Origin: Caldifarciminota bacterium | GTDB lineage: Bacteria; Hydrothermota; UBA3073 | Assembly (NCBI GenBank): GCA_030606335.1 | Contig: JAUWGP010000001.1 | Coordinates: 62,001-126,000, forward strand | Reading direction: 5' to 3' | Length of the DNA stretch: 64,000 nucleotides | In this document: positions 41,370 through 50,169 of the stretch, piece by piece | Layout: each line of letters starts with the position of its first letter | Numbering within the stretch: the first letter of the stretch is position 1 | Notes under the pieces: generated by a model | Told to the model about the DNA's origin: nothing | Seen by the model: the letters and a program-made list of their open reading frames with translations, nothing else | The model's database searches: none | Program-made: the position numbers and the translations under genes

Positions 41370-43418
41370 TTGATGATATGTTCCTTATCATTACAGGCTG
41401 ATGGGGTAATTATTCCCATACCTCCACCCCATATACCTCCCACTGCTAAGATGTATATGGAATTGAAAAACCACTATGTACAGATTGACATTGTAAACCA
41501 CCTGTGTAGGGTAGAGGTTGAGGAGACATTCTATAACCCTTATGACTTTCAGATGGAAGGTGAGTACATATTTCCTTTACCCAAGGGTGCGATGCCATCA
41601 AAGTTTGCACTGGTAATAAATGGAAAAGAAATAGAAGGACAGGTTTTGGAGAAAGATGAGGCGCGAAAAATATATGAAGATATTGTAAGAAGAATGCTTG
41701 ACCCTGCGTTACTTGAATATTACAAAGAAAATCTTTTCAGGGCTAAGGTCTTCCCTATACTTCCCAAAGAGGATAAAAAGATAATCTTCAGGTATGAATA
41801 TGAGCTCCCTCGAAAGGGTGAATTTTACGAGGTGTTCTATCCCTTCAAGATAGAGGGGTTATCACCGACTCCAATAAAAAATGTCGTGATAAGTTTTGAT
41901 ATAAAAGATGAAAATCACATAAAACAGGTATTCTCACCAACTCATAAAATAGATTTCTCAAAGGAAGAAAAAGAGGTGAAGGGTGCATACGAAGCAACTG
42001 ATGTGAAACCTCAAAAGGATTTTATTCTATATTATTCCTCGTCTCAAGAAGATTTTACCCTTTCACTTCTAACATATAAGAGTGAAGATGAGGAAGGATT
42101 CTTTCTACTTGGGTTAAGCACACCCTCAAAAGCTCCTGAAAAAGAGGTATTACCAAAAGATGTTGTTTTTGTGCTTGATGTCTCAGGCTCGATGTCCGGG
42201 GAAAAAATTAAACAGGCAAAGGAAGGGCTAAAGTTTTTTGTCGAACATCTAAATTCAACTGATAACTTTAACATTGTTGCATTTTCTTCAGACGTTAATC
42301 CATTCAAAAAAGAGCTCGCTCCTGCAAGAGAGGAAAATATAACAGAAGCAAAAGACTTTATTATAAGTCTTGAAGCAACAGGTGGCACGAATATAGACGA
42401 CGCATTAGGACAGGGACTCCTCATGCTGAAAGAAAGTGATAGACCTGCTTATCTTATTTTTCTCACGGACGGACTGCCAACAGTGGGTGTTACTTCGGAT
42501 GAGAATATTATTGATAATGTTAAAGAAAGTCATACTACTCAGAGAATCTTCAGTTTTGGTGTGGGTTATGATGTGAATACTCTCTTATTGGATGGAATTG
42601 CAAAAGAGGCAAAAGGATTAAGCGAGTATATCGAGCCCGGTGAAGACTTAGAGATTGCAATTTCATCCTTTTATAGTAAGATTATGTATCCAGCCCTTGA
42701 AAATCCTAAGGTAGAATTTGAAAATATAAATACCTATAAGCTACATCCCTCAGAAATAGGGGACCTATTCTATGGTCAGGATATCATTATTGCAGGGAGA
42801 TATAAAGAGGCAGCAGAGGCACAGGTAATTTTGAAAGGGAAAAAGAAAGATATTGACCTTGTAATAGAAAAGTGTTTTGAATTCCCAAGAAAAAACGAAG
42901 AGTTCGATTTCATCCCTATAATCTGGGCAAGAAAACGAATCGCATTCTTACTCACAGAGATAAGGCTTCATGGGGAAAATAAGGAAGTAGTAGATGAGAT
43001 TGTCGAGCTTGGTAAAAGGTATGGGATTGTTACACCATATACCTCTTATCTTGTAACAGAAGAAGAAAGAGCTAATATAACACTTGGAGTAAATGAAGAT
43101 GCCCTTAGATTTACAAGTGGTGAAGGCGCTGTTCAAATTGCAAAAAAACTCGGAGATATGGAACACAGCGTAATTGCAGAGGCTCCTCGAGTGGAGTCTA
43201 TTAAGCAGATAGGACTGAAAACCTTCTATCTAAAGGAAGATATTTATATTGATAATGAATACACCGAGGAGATGGAAATAAAAGAGGTAAAGTTTAGTTC
43301 ACCTGAATATTTTGAGATTTTGAAAAAGTATCCTGAGTATGCCAAATACTTTGCAGTAGGAGAGAGGGTAATAGTTGTCATAAACGGAACTGCCTATAAA
43401 GTTGTTGCGGGAAACTAA
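41370..43418 (+). CDS. VIT and von Willebrand A domain protein; start region frameshifted
   Basis: About 682 residues. A VIT domain (about 20-135, MYMELKNHYVQIDIVNHLCR, NPYDFQMEGEYIFPLPKGA) precedes a VWA domain (about 260-430) with MIDAS motif DVSGSMS and TGGTNIDDAL; the last 200 residues are unassigned. The fold pair is that of inter-alpha-trypsin-inhibitor heavy chains. The only ATG with a ribosome binding site (AGGAGGG, ATG 41339) reads ATG AAA TAA, whereas the frame upstream of 41370 encodes a perfect signal-peptide core (NKVIITFATLMMICSLSLQA). One extra A after ATGAAA would join them. Either a base has been lost or translation begins at TTG 41370/ATG 41373 without a ribosome binding site. 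Confidence 0.85.
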   Translation: MMICSLSLQADGVIIPIPPPHIPPTAKMYMELKNHYVQIDIVNHLCRVEVEETFYNPYDFQMEGEYIFPLPKGAMPSKFALVINGKEIEGQVLEKDEARKIYEDIVRRMLDPALLEYYKENLFRAKVFPILPKEDKKIIFRYEYELPRKGEFYEVFYPFKIEGLSPTPIKNVVISFDIKDENHIKQVFSPTHKIDFSKEEKEVKGAYEATDVKPQKDFILYYSSSQEDFTLSLLTYKSEDEEGFFLLGLSTPSKAPEKEVLPKDVVFVLDVSGSMSGEKIKQAKEGLKFFVEHLNSTDNFNIVAFSSDVNPFKKELAPAREENITEAKDFIISLEATGGTNIDDALGQGLLMLKESDRPAYLIFLTDGLPTVGVTSDENIIDNVKESHTTQRIFSFGVGYDVNTLLLDGIAKEAKGLSEYIEPGEDLEIAISSFYSKIMYPALENPKVEFENINTYKLHPSEIGDLFYGQDIIIAGRYKEAAEAQVILKGKKKDIDLVIEKCFEFPRKNEEFDFIPIIWARKRIAFLLTEIRLHGENKEVVDEIVELGKRYGIVTPYTSYLVTEEERANITLGVNEDALRFTSGEGAVQIAKKLGDMEHSVIAEAPRVESIKQIGLKTFYLKEDIYIDNEYTEEMEIKEVKFSSPEYFEILKKYPEYAKYFAVGERVIVVINGTAYKVVAGN

Positions 43419-43524
43419 GAATATGTTAATCGTGGGAGAGAAATCCCCCAACAGATAATAATAGATGAAAGAAAAAGAGATTAGGAATTAAACATTTCCC
43501 GTTAACCCTAAAAAGGAGTTTATT

Positions 43525-45180
43525 ATGAAGATGCTAACCGCATGTATAATAGTCCTGGTTGTTATGGGAATTTCAAATATTACTCAGGCTAAGACCCTTG
43601 AGGAATATATTACTGAGGCAGAAGATTATCAGAAGTCCGGCAATCTTGAGCAGGCATTAATATTAATGGAGGAAGCAGTAGAAAAATACCCGGATAGTTC
43701 AAATGCTTATGTATATTCAGGACTATATGCAGGTATGCAGGCAGGACAGTCACAGGACTATATGGAGGCAGGTAGATTAATTGAAAAATCTTTTACACTG
43801 TTCGATAGGGCAGTAGCACTCGATTCCCTTAATCCATTTGCACACTTCTATCGAGGTCTTATGGGTGTGAATGTGCCGGAATTTCTCGGTAAATTAGAGG
43901 GTGGAATTTACAACCTTGAATTTTTAATCAGGATAAACGAAGACTCTCCAGAAAAGGTTTCAGATGATATCATCATAAGTGCCTATGACCTGCTGGGTAT
44001 GGGTTATAAGAAAAAGGGTGAAAAAGAAAATGCAAAACTTGCATGGGAGAAGGTGCTCGAGCTTGCCCCGGGAACAGAACTTGCAGAGAGTGCTGAGGAA
44101 AACATCAATAGACTCTTCCCTGAAGCTACAAAGGAGTCTCAATCAACTGAGGAGAAGAAAATCGAAGGACCTACAATCACCATGCTAAAGGAAAAAATTG
44201 AAAAAGAACCAGATAATCCATCCCTGCTTTTAGATTTAGGTAAAGCCTATATAAATGTTGAGAATTATAAAAAGGCTGAAGAAGCACTAAAGAAGTCAAT
44301 AAGTATCGATTCATCAAATGTTGAAACCTATAAGTATCTTGCATTTGCTCTGGGGGGAATAGCAGGGAAAGGATATGATGAGAGAATCTATGATAATACC
44401 AACTTTCTCGCAAACATTGCATTTGGTGTTATGCAAACCTTGGATAGAGCTTTTCTCCTTGCCCCCGATGATATTGAGTTAAGGCTTTTAAGAGGGATAG
44501 TTGGTGTACAAATGCCTTTCTTTGTAGGAAAGCTTGAACAGGGAATTGATGATTTAAATATTGTTATAGAGAGTGATGTTCACGACTCTACTAAGGCTGA
44601 AGCCTTATACTGGCTTGGTGCAGCGTACCAGAAAAAGGCTATGACCTACTGGATCGATGTAGTATCAAGATATTCAGACTCCAGGGCTGCACAGTTAGTA
44701 TTTGATGGGATATGCCCTTCAGTAAAGCATGTAGACTTGTTAAACTATCAAACTCCCTTTTTAGTTATTGACTTTGTATTAGGATTTCGGGATGAACTGG
44801 CACCACAAACTGGGGTATGGATTGAAGACGAGAAAAACAACTTTATTAAGACAATATATGTCTCTGGATTTAGTGGTTTTGCCAAAGAAAAACAGATTAA
44901 TCTTCCCCAGTGGTCAAGCTCCTCTGAATTCGCTGATGTTGATGCAGTTACAGAAGCAAGTATAGATTTAGGACATCATATATATGTCTGGGATTTTAAG
45001 GATAATTCAGGAAAAGAAGTAAAACAAGGCAATTATATAATAAAAGTAGAGGTTTCCTACTGGCCAAGTATGAAATATCAGTCAGTCTCTGCTCCTATAA
45101 AATTAGGAAAGAAAGAAGAACGAACAGTAGTTGAAGAGGGTAATTTAATTCCATATTTAGAGGTTAAATATTTTCCTTAA
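43525..45180 (+). CDS. Secreted TPR protein with C-terminal DUF2271-like domain
   Basis: The 551-residue product has a signal peptide (about 1-22), TPR-like repeats in two blocks (about 28-190 and 215-420; GNLEQALILMEEAVEKYPDS and YKKAEEALKKSISIDSSNVE), and a beta-rich C-terminus (about 425-551; HHIYVWDFKDNSGKEVKQGN then YIIKVEVSYWPSMKY) like DUF2271. The two TPR blocks look like an internal duplication, each followed by a FLGKLEGGIYNLEFLI or FVGKLEQGIDDLNIVI segment. It is periplasmic. The ribosome binding site is AAAGGAG. Confidence 0.82.
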   Translation: MKMLTACIIVLVVMGISNITQAKTLEEYITEAEDYQKSGNLEQALILMEEAVEKYPDSSNAYVYSGLYAGMQAGQSQDYMEAGRLIEKSFTLFDRAVALDSLNPFAHFYRGLMGVNVPEFLGKLEGGIYNLEFLIRINEDSPEKVSDDIIISAYDLLGMGYKKKGEKENAKLAWEKVLELAPGTELAESAEENINRLFPEATKESQSTEEKKIEGPTITMLKEKIEKEPDNPSLLLDLGKAYINVENYKKAEEALKKSISIDSSNVETYKYLAFALGGIAGKGYDERIYDNTNFLANIAFGVMQTLDRAFLLAPDDIELRLLRGIVGVQMPFFVGKLEQGIDDLNIVIESDVHDSTKAEALYWLGAAYQKKAMTYWIDVVSRYSDSRAAQLVFDGICPSVKHVDLLNYQTPFLVIDFVLGFRDELAPQTGVWIEDEKNNFIKTIYVSGFSGFAKEKQINLPQWSSSSEFADVDAVTEASIDLGHHIYVWDFKDNSGKEVKQGNYIIKVEVSYWPSMKYQSVSAPIKLGKKEERTVVEEGNLIPYLEVKYFP

Positions 45181-45188
45181 GGGAAATC

Positions 45189-45220
45189 GGGGTCAGGCTA
45201 AAAGATAAGAGATAGAATAA
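45189..45220. mobile_element. Truncated end of element family B
   Basis: GGGGTCAGGCTAAAAGATAA and the following 12 bp equal the left end of the family B elements at 46175, 49448 and 61379; the rest is missing, and a family C element begins 8 bp later. Confidence 0.75.
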
Positions 45221-45227
45221 CGAAATT

Positions 45228-45488
45228 GGGGTCAGGTCTTTAGTTTTAAGTTTACTTGACTTCTTCTAAAAGATATATTATATTGATACTATAATGAGAG
45301 TGTTAATAAGTAATATACTGGATGGGTATACCACGTTACCTCTCAGACTATAGCGAAATTCTTTAACTCGGGTTAAATCAACGTCCCAATTATTGTTAAA
45401 TATTTTCAAATTCAGATAGTAAAAACCAACGCCTTAAGAAAATAGTTTATAAGGGTACTTGAAAACTTAAAACTAAAGACCTGACCCC
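45228..45488. mobile_element. Family C element, 261 bp with 26-bp terminal inverted repeats
   Basis: The left end GGGGTCAGGTCTTTAGTTTT continues AAGTTT, and the right end is its exact reverse complement over 26 bp. Inside is a promoter-like TTGACT (45256) 17 bp from TATATT (45279-45284). There is no open frame of note. A single copy is in the window. The ends resemble those of families A and B. The remaining sequence to 45599 is empty. Confidence 0.8.
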
Positions 45489-45599
45489 ATGATCCCTTTT
45501 TCAATTCTCAGCATATGGCTCGGGGTTATGAGATAGAGAGATTTTACACCTTGTTATCTTATGTGTTATGTGAATATCTGACTCCGCATGCATACTTTC

Positions 45600-46058
45600 T
45601 TATTTGACTAATAGTAGTGCTATAATAGTACCATAAAAAACTATATAAACTATACCCTCCACAATAGATCCAAGAAATACTTTATTTCCAATCATCCCCA
45701 AAAATATAGCTACAAATAACCCAAGGGTACAACCCAAAAGGCACCTTACAACAGCCACTTTCTTAAACAAGTTTACTTTTCTTAATATTCCAATTGTACA
45801 AATAATATCTAATATTGAAAAGAATAACAATCCTACTATAACAGTATAGCGCCACCAAACTGGTATTTCTGGCATTCTCGTTGCAAGCAACATTCCAATA
45901 ATAGAAGAATTAAATCTGAAGCACATAGCATCTAATATAGCTGTAAAATTGAATAAATCGGCTATCGAAATTAAAAGAAAAAAACCTGCACTTACGGAGA
46001 GTAAAGCTATTACAACTATGATGCGACTATAGCTCCCATAGATTGGTGTTTTTTTCAT
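45600..46058 (-). CDS. Membrane protein of unknown function
   Basis: The 152-residue product has four hydrophobic segments (about 12-34, 42-60, 65-88 and 100-150 in parts) and a short basic N-terminus. No domain is recognised. Its ATG overlaps the TGA of an upstream gene remnant (46055-46058, ATGA), so it was the second gene of a coupled pair whose first member has been cut by a family B element. Confidence 0.7.
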   Translation of the reverse strand: MKKTPIYGSYSRIIVVIALLSVSAGFFLLISIADLFNFTAILDAMCFRFNSSIIGMLLATRMPEIPVWWRYTVIVGLLFFSILDIICTIGILRKVNLFKKVAVVRCLLGCTLGLFVAIFLGMIGNKVFLGSIVEGIVYIVFYGTIIALLLVK

Positions 46059-46165
46059 CTTACCCTCTCTTCTTCATCAATCCATCTTTGTATAATCTGT
46101 GCTCGGTATTTTAAATCGTTTACAAATCTTTCGTGTTCTACATTAGCATCATTTATAGGAAATCG
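46055..46165 (-). pseudogene. 3' remnant of a gene truncated by a family B element
   Basis: About 36 codons in frame (FPINDANVEHERFV and IIQRWIDEEERVR) end with a TGA that overlaps the next gene. Upstream the frame runs into the family B element at 46175-46347 and no start is left. The tail is helical and acidic/basic mixed. Confidence 0.6.
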
Positions 46166-46174
46166 GTAGAAATC

Positions 46175-46347
46175 GGGGTCAGGCTAAAAGATAAGAGATA
46201 GAATATAGACTCTCTACTATTACTAAAAAATATCACATGATAAAAAGCTCCTTCATTTTCAATCCACATCTTCCTGGTCATTTCTTCATTTTACCATAAC
46301 TTTCCGTCCATGTCAAGTAATATTTCTTATCTCTTAGCCTGACCTCC
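46175..46347. mobile_element. Family B element (copy 1)
   Basis: A 173-bp element bounded by GGGGTCAGGCTAAAAGATAA and its inverse (TTATCTCTTAGCCTGACC, one base changed at the tip). On the minus strand it carries TTGACA-17-TAAAAT and then an ATG frame beginning like a REP-associated transposase (MTRKMWIENEGAFYHV), cut after about 25 codons. Confidence 0.85.
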
Positions 46348-46354
46348 AATATTT

Positions 46355-46397
46355 AACTTATGTAATTTCAAGGGATTATGGAGAGTTGACACCAATT
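46355..46397. mobile_element. Right-end fragment of a family A element
   Basis: ACTTATGTAATTTCAAGGGA through GTTGACACCAATT equals the right third of the family A elements. It abuts the family B element and ends 25 bp before the stop of the next gene. Confidence 0.75.
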
Positions 46398-46421
46398 TTC
46401 CCCTCTCAACTAAATGTTTTT

Positions 46422-46937
46422 TTATACTCCATTCTTTTTATAATAGTTTTTAAAAAGCTGCAGGTTGTAAGTATAAACCAGACGCTTCTTCCAGCAGTTA
46501 AAAAACAAAAATAAACAAACACTCACAATAAATCTTATAACTACAAAATATTCTGCTGCTACTAATATCTGAAGACCTGTTGAAAGCATATAGGGTTCAA
46601 ACTCGCCTGCTATATAATAAATCTCCACCAACTCAAATAGATTGTAAAATATAACAATTCCTACTTCGAATACTGATAAAAAAGCAATTACAATAAACCA
46701 GACTAAGTGTTGACCTAAGCTATAATCTAATGTAGAAGTTTTTAAATATACTGTTGTGATTTCTTCTTTATAGGCAGGAAAGAAAGAATGCTTCTTTATT
46801 TTTCTCGAAATCCTAATAAATTTTAACAAACGCTCAATAAAAAGTCCGAATAAGACTACTACATATAATAATATCCACATATTATCATGGTATACATGAC
46901 TGAACATCATATTAATATGACTTATTGCTGCAATCAT
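46422..46937 (-). CDS. Membrane protein of unknown function
   Basis: The 171-residue product has a first hydrophobic helix (about 18-36), a basic cytoplasmic stretch (RLLKFIRISRKIKKHS) and two or three further helices (about 78-100 and 115-148). No domain is recognised. The ribosome binding site is GGAGAG. It directly follows the remnant at 46948 (10 bp), so it belonged to a multi-gene minus-strand operon now broken by elements. Confidence 0.7.
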   Translation of the reverse strand: MIAAISHINMMFSHVYHDNMWILLYVVVLFGLFIERLLKFIRISRKIKKHSFFPAYKEEITTVYLKTSTLDYSLGQHLVWFIVIAFLSVFEVGIVIFYNLFELVEIYYIAGEFEPYMLSTGLQILVAAEYFVVIRFIVSVCLFLFFNCWKKRLVYTYNLQLFKNYYKKNGV

Positions 46938-46947
46938 ATTCTCTCCT

Positions 46948-47072
46948 TTATTTATATTCTTCTATCAAATAATAATATCTTCCATTCTTTTCTAATATCT
47001 CTATATTTTCTGGCTTCAATTTTTCATTGAGCTCATCTTTAATGCAATCAAGATGTATGATTGTCTCTGCAA
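46948..47072 (-). pseudogene. 3' remnant of a gene truncated by a family A element
   Basis: About 41 codons (ETIIHLDCIKDELNEKLKPE then NIEILEKNGRYYYLIEEYK) end at TAA 46948-46950. Upstream the frame meets the left end of a family A element at 47075. The charged, protein-like pattern and tight spacing to the next gene support a former coding region. Confidence 0.6.
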
Positions 47073-47074
47073 GT

Positions 47075-47139
47075 CAATCGGTGTCAGTTTTCTTTAACTC
47101 TTTATATTTTGTAGGGTTACATCACGACTTTGGTTCATG
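47075..47139. mobile_element. Left half of a family A element
   Basis: AATCGGTGTCAGTTTTCTTT through TTACATCACGACTTTGG matches the left half of complete copies; the right half is missing. From here to 47271 nothing else is recognised. Confidence 0.75.
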
Positions 47140-47271
47140 ACCATTTAGTGTGGTAGTGAGTATTCTTTGACATTTTAAGCTTGACAAGCACCAATTTTTC
47201 ATTTTAACTCTATGGTAAAGACTTTTCATATTCGAAAATTGATTTCTTGGAGGTGTAATTTTTCTGCGCTC

Positions 47272-48495
47272 TCATTTTACCATCGGTTGGAATTGAGGAC
47301 AATAAACAGTCGGGGGCATTGTAGTATCTGATTCATGGCTAAATCTCTTCAACACGTTCCCGTCCTTATCTATATAACATAACTCACCAGGAAATCTGTG
47401 CACCAGGTTAAAGACAGAGGTATCTCTATGCATCAATTCATCAAGGGAATCTCTGCTTAACTTCAATAAACCGACGAACCTTTCTTCCTCCATCCTCGGG
47501 TCTTTCATACAGAGGTATATATCTGGGTCAGATGTCTCAGATATACCATAAACATTGTCAAAAAGTTTTCGCTCTTTACCAGTTTTGGGGTCTATAGTAT
47601 ATGTATCCCATACCATACCTAACATATATTTCTTATCCTCTGCTATCCATCGTCCTATACTGTAAATAATCCTTCCATCTTTCATCCATATAGGACTACA
47701 TCTGTCTGCCTTTCCTTTAGAAATCTTTCTCTCATTCTTACCATCTGCATTCATTATGTATAGGTCTTGTGTTCTCGAGCGTTCCCATAGGTTTCTCAAA
47801 AATACTATCTTTTTACCATCGAGCGACCAATAAGGATAGTAATCTACCTTATTGTTATGAGTAAGTCTACTTAACTCCTGAGTCTCTATGTCTAATACAT
47901 ATATCTCGGGCAAGACCTGAGTAGTATCTGTAGATGGAAAAATAAGCGTATCGAATGGCATTGCCTCAAATACAAGTCTCTCCCCATCAGGCGACATACG
48001 AGGATAAGAATGATCAAGAGGATATGCTTCAATCACTAAACTAACGCCGGCACTGAAGTATATGTAATATTTTTTTTGACCCTCTACTATACCTGAATCC
48101 GAAGTGATTTCGTTTCGAAATAAAACTTTTGTCTTTTTATCCCTTATGGACAACATTTTTATCTCTTGAACCTCAGGATATGAAAATCTGGAAAGAAGAG
48201 AGATACGAATAAAAACTATATCTTTGCCCGAGGATGCCCAAGTTGGAGATTCGTATATAACAGCTTTAGTCCAAGCTGCAGAAGAGATAGATTCCCTTAT
48301 GAGAGTATCTTCAAGAGCAATTTCCTTATTGCTCCCATTAACGTTCATAAGAAGAATTTTGGGATAGTCATAATCAAATACTCCTGCAAAGAGAATCTTG
48401 CCCTTTGGATATGAGAAAGCGTTTGAATGTCCGGACCACAATGCTATAATGAGCAATGGTGCGACAACGTATTTATTAATAAATGAACCAACCAT
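47272..48495 (-). CDS. Secreted TolB-like beta-propeller protein
   Basis: The 407-residue product has a signal peptide (about 1-26) and repeats of the TolB/WD40-like PD40 type: YPRMSPDGERLVFEA, YPYWSLDGKKIVFLR and SPIWMKDGRIIYSI. It lacks an N-terminal TolB domain, so it is a free propeller of unknown ligand. Another protein with such repeats is encoded at 59381-60388, also next to a family A element. The start is given as the first ATG; a family A element lies 50 bp upstream. Confidence 0.85.
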   Translation of the reverse strand: MVGSFINKYVVAPLLIIALWSGHSNAFSYPKGKILFAGVFDYDYPKILLMNVNGSNKEIALEDTLIRESISSAAWTKAVIYESPTWASSGKDIVFIRISLLSRFSYPEVQEIKMLSIRDKKTKVLFRNEITSDSGIVEGQKKYYIYFSAGVSLVIEAYPLDHSYPRMSPDGERLVFEAMPFDTLIFPSTDTTQVLPEIYVLDIETQELSRLTHNNKVDYYPYWSLDGKKIVFLRNLWERSRTQDLYIMNADGKNERKISKGKADRCSPIWMKDGRIIYSIGRWIAEDKKYMLGMVWDTYTIDPKTGKERKLFDNVYGISETSDPDIYLCMKDPRMEEERFVGLLKLSRDSLDELMHRDTSVFNLVHRFPGELCYIDKDGNVLKRFSHESDTTMPPTVYCPQFQPMVK

Positions 48496-48544
48496 TATAA
48501 CTCTCCGTAAATTGCCTATAAAGTTTTTCCACCATTGTGGTATT

Positions 48545-48666
48545 AATTGGTGTCGGTTCTCTCTAACTCTTTATATTTTGTAGGGTTACCTCAAGACTTT
48601 GGCTATGATAAAAGTCAATGCATACCTTACGTAATTTCAAAGGATTACGCAGAACTGACACCAATT
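48545..48666. mobile_element. Family A element (complete, 122 bp)
   Basis: AATTGGTGTCGGTTCT and AGAACTGACACCAATT are terminal inverted repeats (one mismatch). Internal sequence includes TTTGTAGGGTTAC and AAAGTCAATGCATA, shared with the copies at 59134 and 60476. Confidence 0.85.
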
Positions 48667-48707
48667 TTCCTAATACTATGAAGTTCTAAAAAGATAATCT
48701 GAGATGG

Positions 48708-49346
48708 TTAATCTTCTTTCGAATTATGGTAAAAACTTTCAAGTAATCCAATACACTCATCACGAACTTCTACAAGCTTTGGTTCCGTTACTTGTTTTAG
48801 AGCTTTTATACGCAAACTTGTTTCTAAACGTTCAGCCTTATCACTACCATAATACTCATAACCAAAGTTTCCAACAAGTGCATCTAACAGTAAGATAAGA
48901 TTATAATGATTATAAAGCTCCTCAAGGAATAACTTAGGATTAATCCTAATCAATGCTCCAAGTATGCTTGATAATTCCTCAGCGCATGCCCCATCAGCCC
49001 AAGTTGTAAGTAAGCGAAACGCAAGACGAACAGCTTCCCGACCACTGGAGTAAACCTGACGTTCAAGCATTCCTAAAGATTCAAAAACATCCCAGAGAGT
49101 ATCCTCTAATTCTTCATCAATGTCAATATAGTTAAAGACATGTCCCGTGTCAGGTAATAGAGTATACACTTGTATAGCATTCTCACTTGAAGGATAGGAG
49201 ATATATTCCTTCCAAGCTTCATAGAACTTGGCTAGATCAAATCCTTCATGTAACTCAGGTTTGCAACTTGCAGGCAGTGCTATTAACGCTAGGAATATTA
49301 AAAGAGAAGAAAAGTAATGAAAATATCTTGTCCATAGATTAAACAT
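48708..49346 (-). CDS. Secreted helical protein, paralogue 1 of a duplicated block
   Basis: The 212-residue product has a signal-peptide-like hydrophobic start (about 8-24, FSSLLIFLALIALPASC) whose ALPASC may be a weak lipobox, then a helical body (YEAWKEYISYPSSENAIQVY, KLFLEELYNHYNLILLLDAL). No family is recognised. It is about three-quarters identical by eye to the protein at 60639-61277, and the whole flanking block is duplicated. ATG 49346 is chosen over the GTG one codon earlier because the paralogue starts at the same ATG, with an AAGGAGG site. Transcription may come from the promoter inside the family B element upstream. Confidence 0.8.
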   Translation of the reverse strand: MFNLWTRYFHYFSSLLIFLALIALPASCKPELHEGFDLAKFYEAWKEYISYPSSENAIQVYTLLPDTGHVFNYIDIDEELEDTLWDVFESLGMLERQVYSSGREAVRLAFRLLTTWADGACAEELSSILGALIRINPKLFLEELYNHYNLILLLDALVGNFGYEYYGSDKAERLETSLRIKALKQVTEPKLVEVRDECIGLLESFYHNSKED

Positions 49347-49363
49347 CACAACACCTCCTTTAT

Positions 49364-49435
49364 CTATTCATCTTCCCTATCTTGCTTGTCTTGTTCTTCT
49401 TGAGCAGGTTGAAGACCATAAACAGAGGGAAATCG
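49364..49435 (-). pseudogene. 3' remnant of a gene (paralogue of 61295-61372)
   Basis: About 23 codons (FPSVYGLQPAQEEQDKQ...REDE) end at TAG 49364. The paralogous remnant ends VYGPQPAQEG...EREDE. Both are cut at their 5' side by a family B element, so only the acidic tail of the first gene of the pair survives. Confidence 0.6.
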
Positions 49436-49447
49436 GTCAGGGAAATC

Positions 49448-49619
49448 GGGGTCAGGCTAAAAGATAAGAGATAGAATATAGATTCTCTACTATTACTAAA
49501 AAATATCACATGATAAAAAGCTCCTTCATTTTCAATCCACATCTTCCTGGTCATTTCTTCATTTTACCATAATTTTCCATCCATGTCAAGTAATATTTCT
49601 TATCTCTGAGTCTGACCCC
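49448..49619. mobile_element. Family B element (copy 2) with minus-strand promoter
   Basis: A 172-bp element with the GGGGTCAGG... inverted ends. On the minus strand, TTGACA (49584-49589), 17 bp and TAAAAT (49561-49566) precede an ATG frame that begins MTRKMWIENEGAFYHV, the start of a Y1 REP-associated transposase, and then runs out of the element. It points at the gene at 48708-49346. Confidence 0.85.
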
Positions 49620-49714
49620 AATATCTTGCACGAATTGAATTCGTGCCTACAAGTCTGCTGGTAAGTAGGGCAAGCAGGTGAAGCAATCTCATTTTTAAAA
49701 GAAACATTTTTTCC

Positions 49715-49743
49715 TTGACTTTTCTCCATTTTTTCATTATAAT
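49715..49743 (+). promoter_or_regulatory. Consensus promoter of the giant-protein operon
   Basis: TTGACT (49715-49720), spacer TTTCTCCATTTTTTCAT of 17 bp, TATAAT (49738-49743). It is preceded by a GAAGCAATCTCAT repeat end. The leader to the first gene (50170) is about 420 nt and non-coding. Confidence 0.8.
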
Positions 49744-49772
49744 ATACTATAAGGGTTTCCAATAAGAAACTT

Positions 49773-49918
49773 TTTTAGACGGGATATACAGGATGAACTG
49801 GATTTTAATTTATTTATTTTGTTTTTTATAATTATTTCTTTTATTCTTTTATATATCATGTAAATCGGGTTAATCCTGTCAAAAGAAGAGAATTTTAGAC
49901 GGGATATACAGGATGAAC
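49773..49918. repeat. Duplicated GACGGGATATACAGGATGAA unit in the leader
   Basis: TTTTAGACGGGATATACAGG plus ATGAAC occurs at 49773 and again at 49893, with TTAATCCTGTC between them as an inverted partner. A related element lies at 61637-61707. The remainder of the gap to 50169 holds nothing recognised. Confidence 0.65.
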
Positions 49919-50169
49919 ATGATTACGATAACCCCAGAAGTAGTGGGCCTTATTTTTAAAAGGTCTTGAAAAGTATGTAATAACACCGAGGTTTGAATTG
50001 AATACTTAAACATGGCATTTTCTCCTTTGTAAGTTTTTATTGTTAAACGAGTTAAATTATATCACACATTGGAGGAAATGCAAAGAAAATAATACTTTAT
50101 ATTTGCTTTCGTAGTAAGGGTTTGTGTTATTTTGCAGAAGTCATCTATAACATAAACAGGGAGGTCACA

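Noticed and set aside
49360-49554. 64-codon gene upstream of the secreted helical protein
   Set aside because: It is the transposase-start frame of a family B element continuing by chance into flanking DNA; the flank's own coding frame is a different one (the tail remnant).
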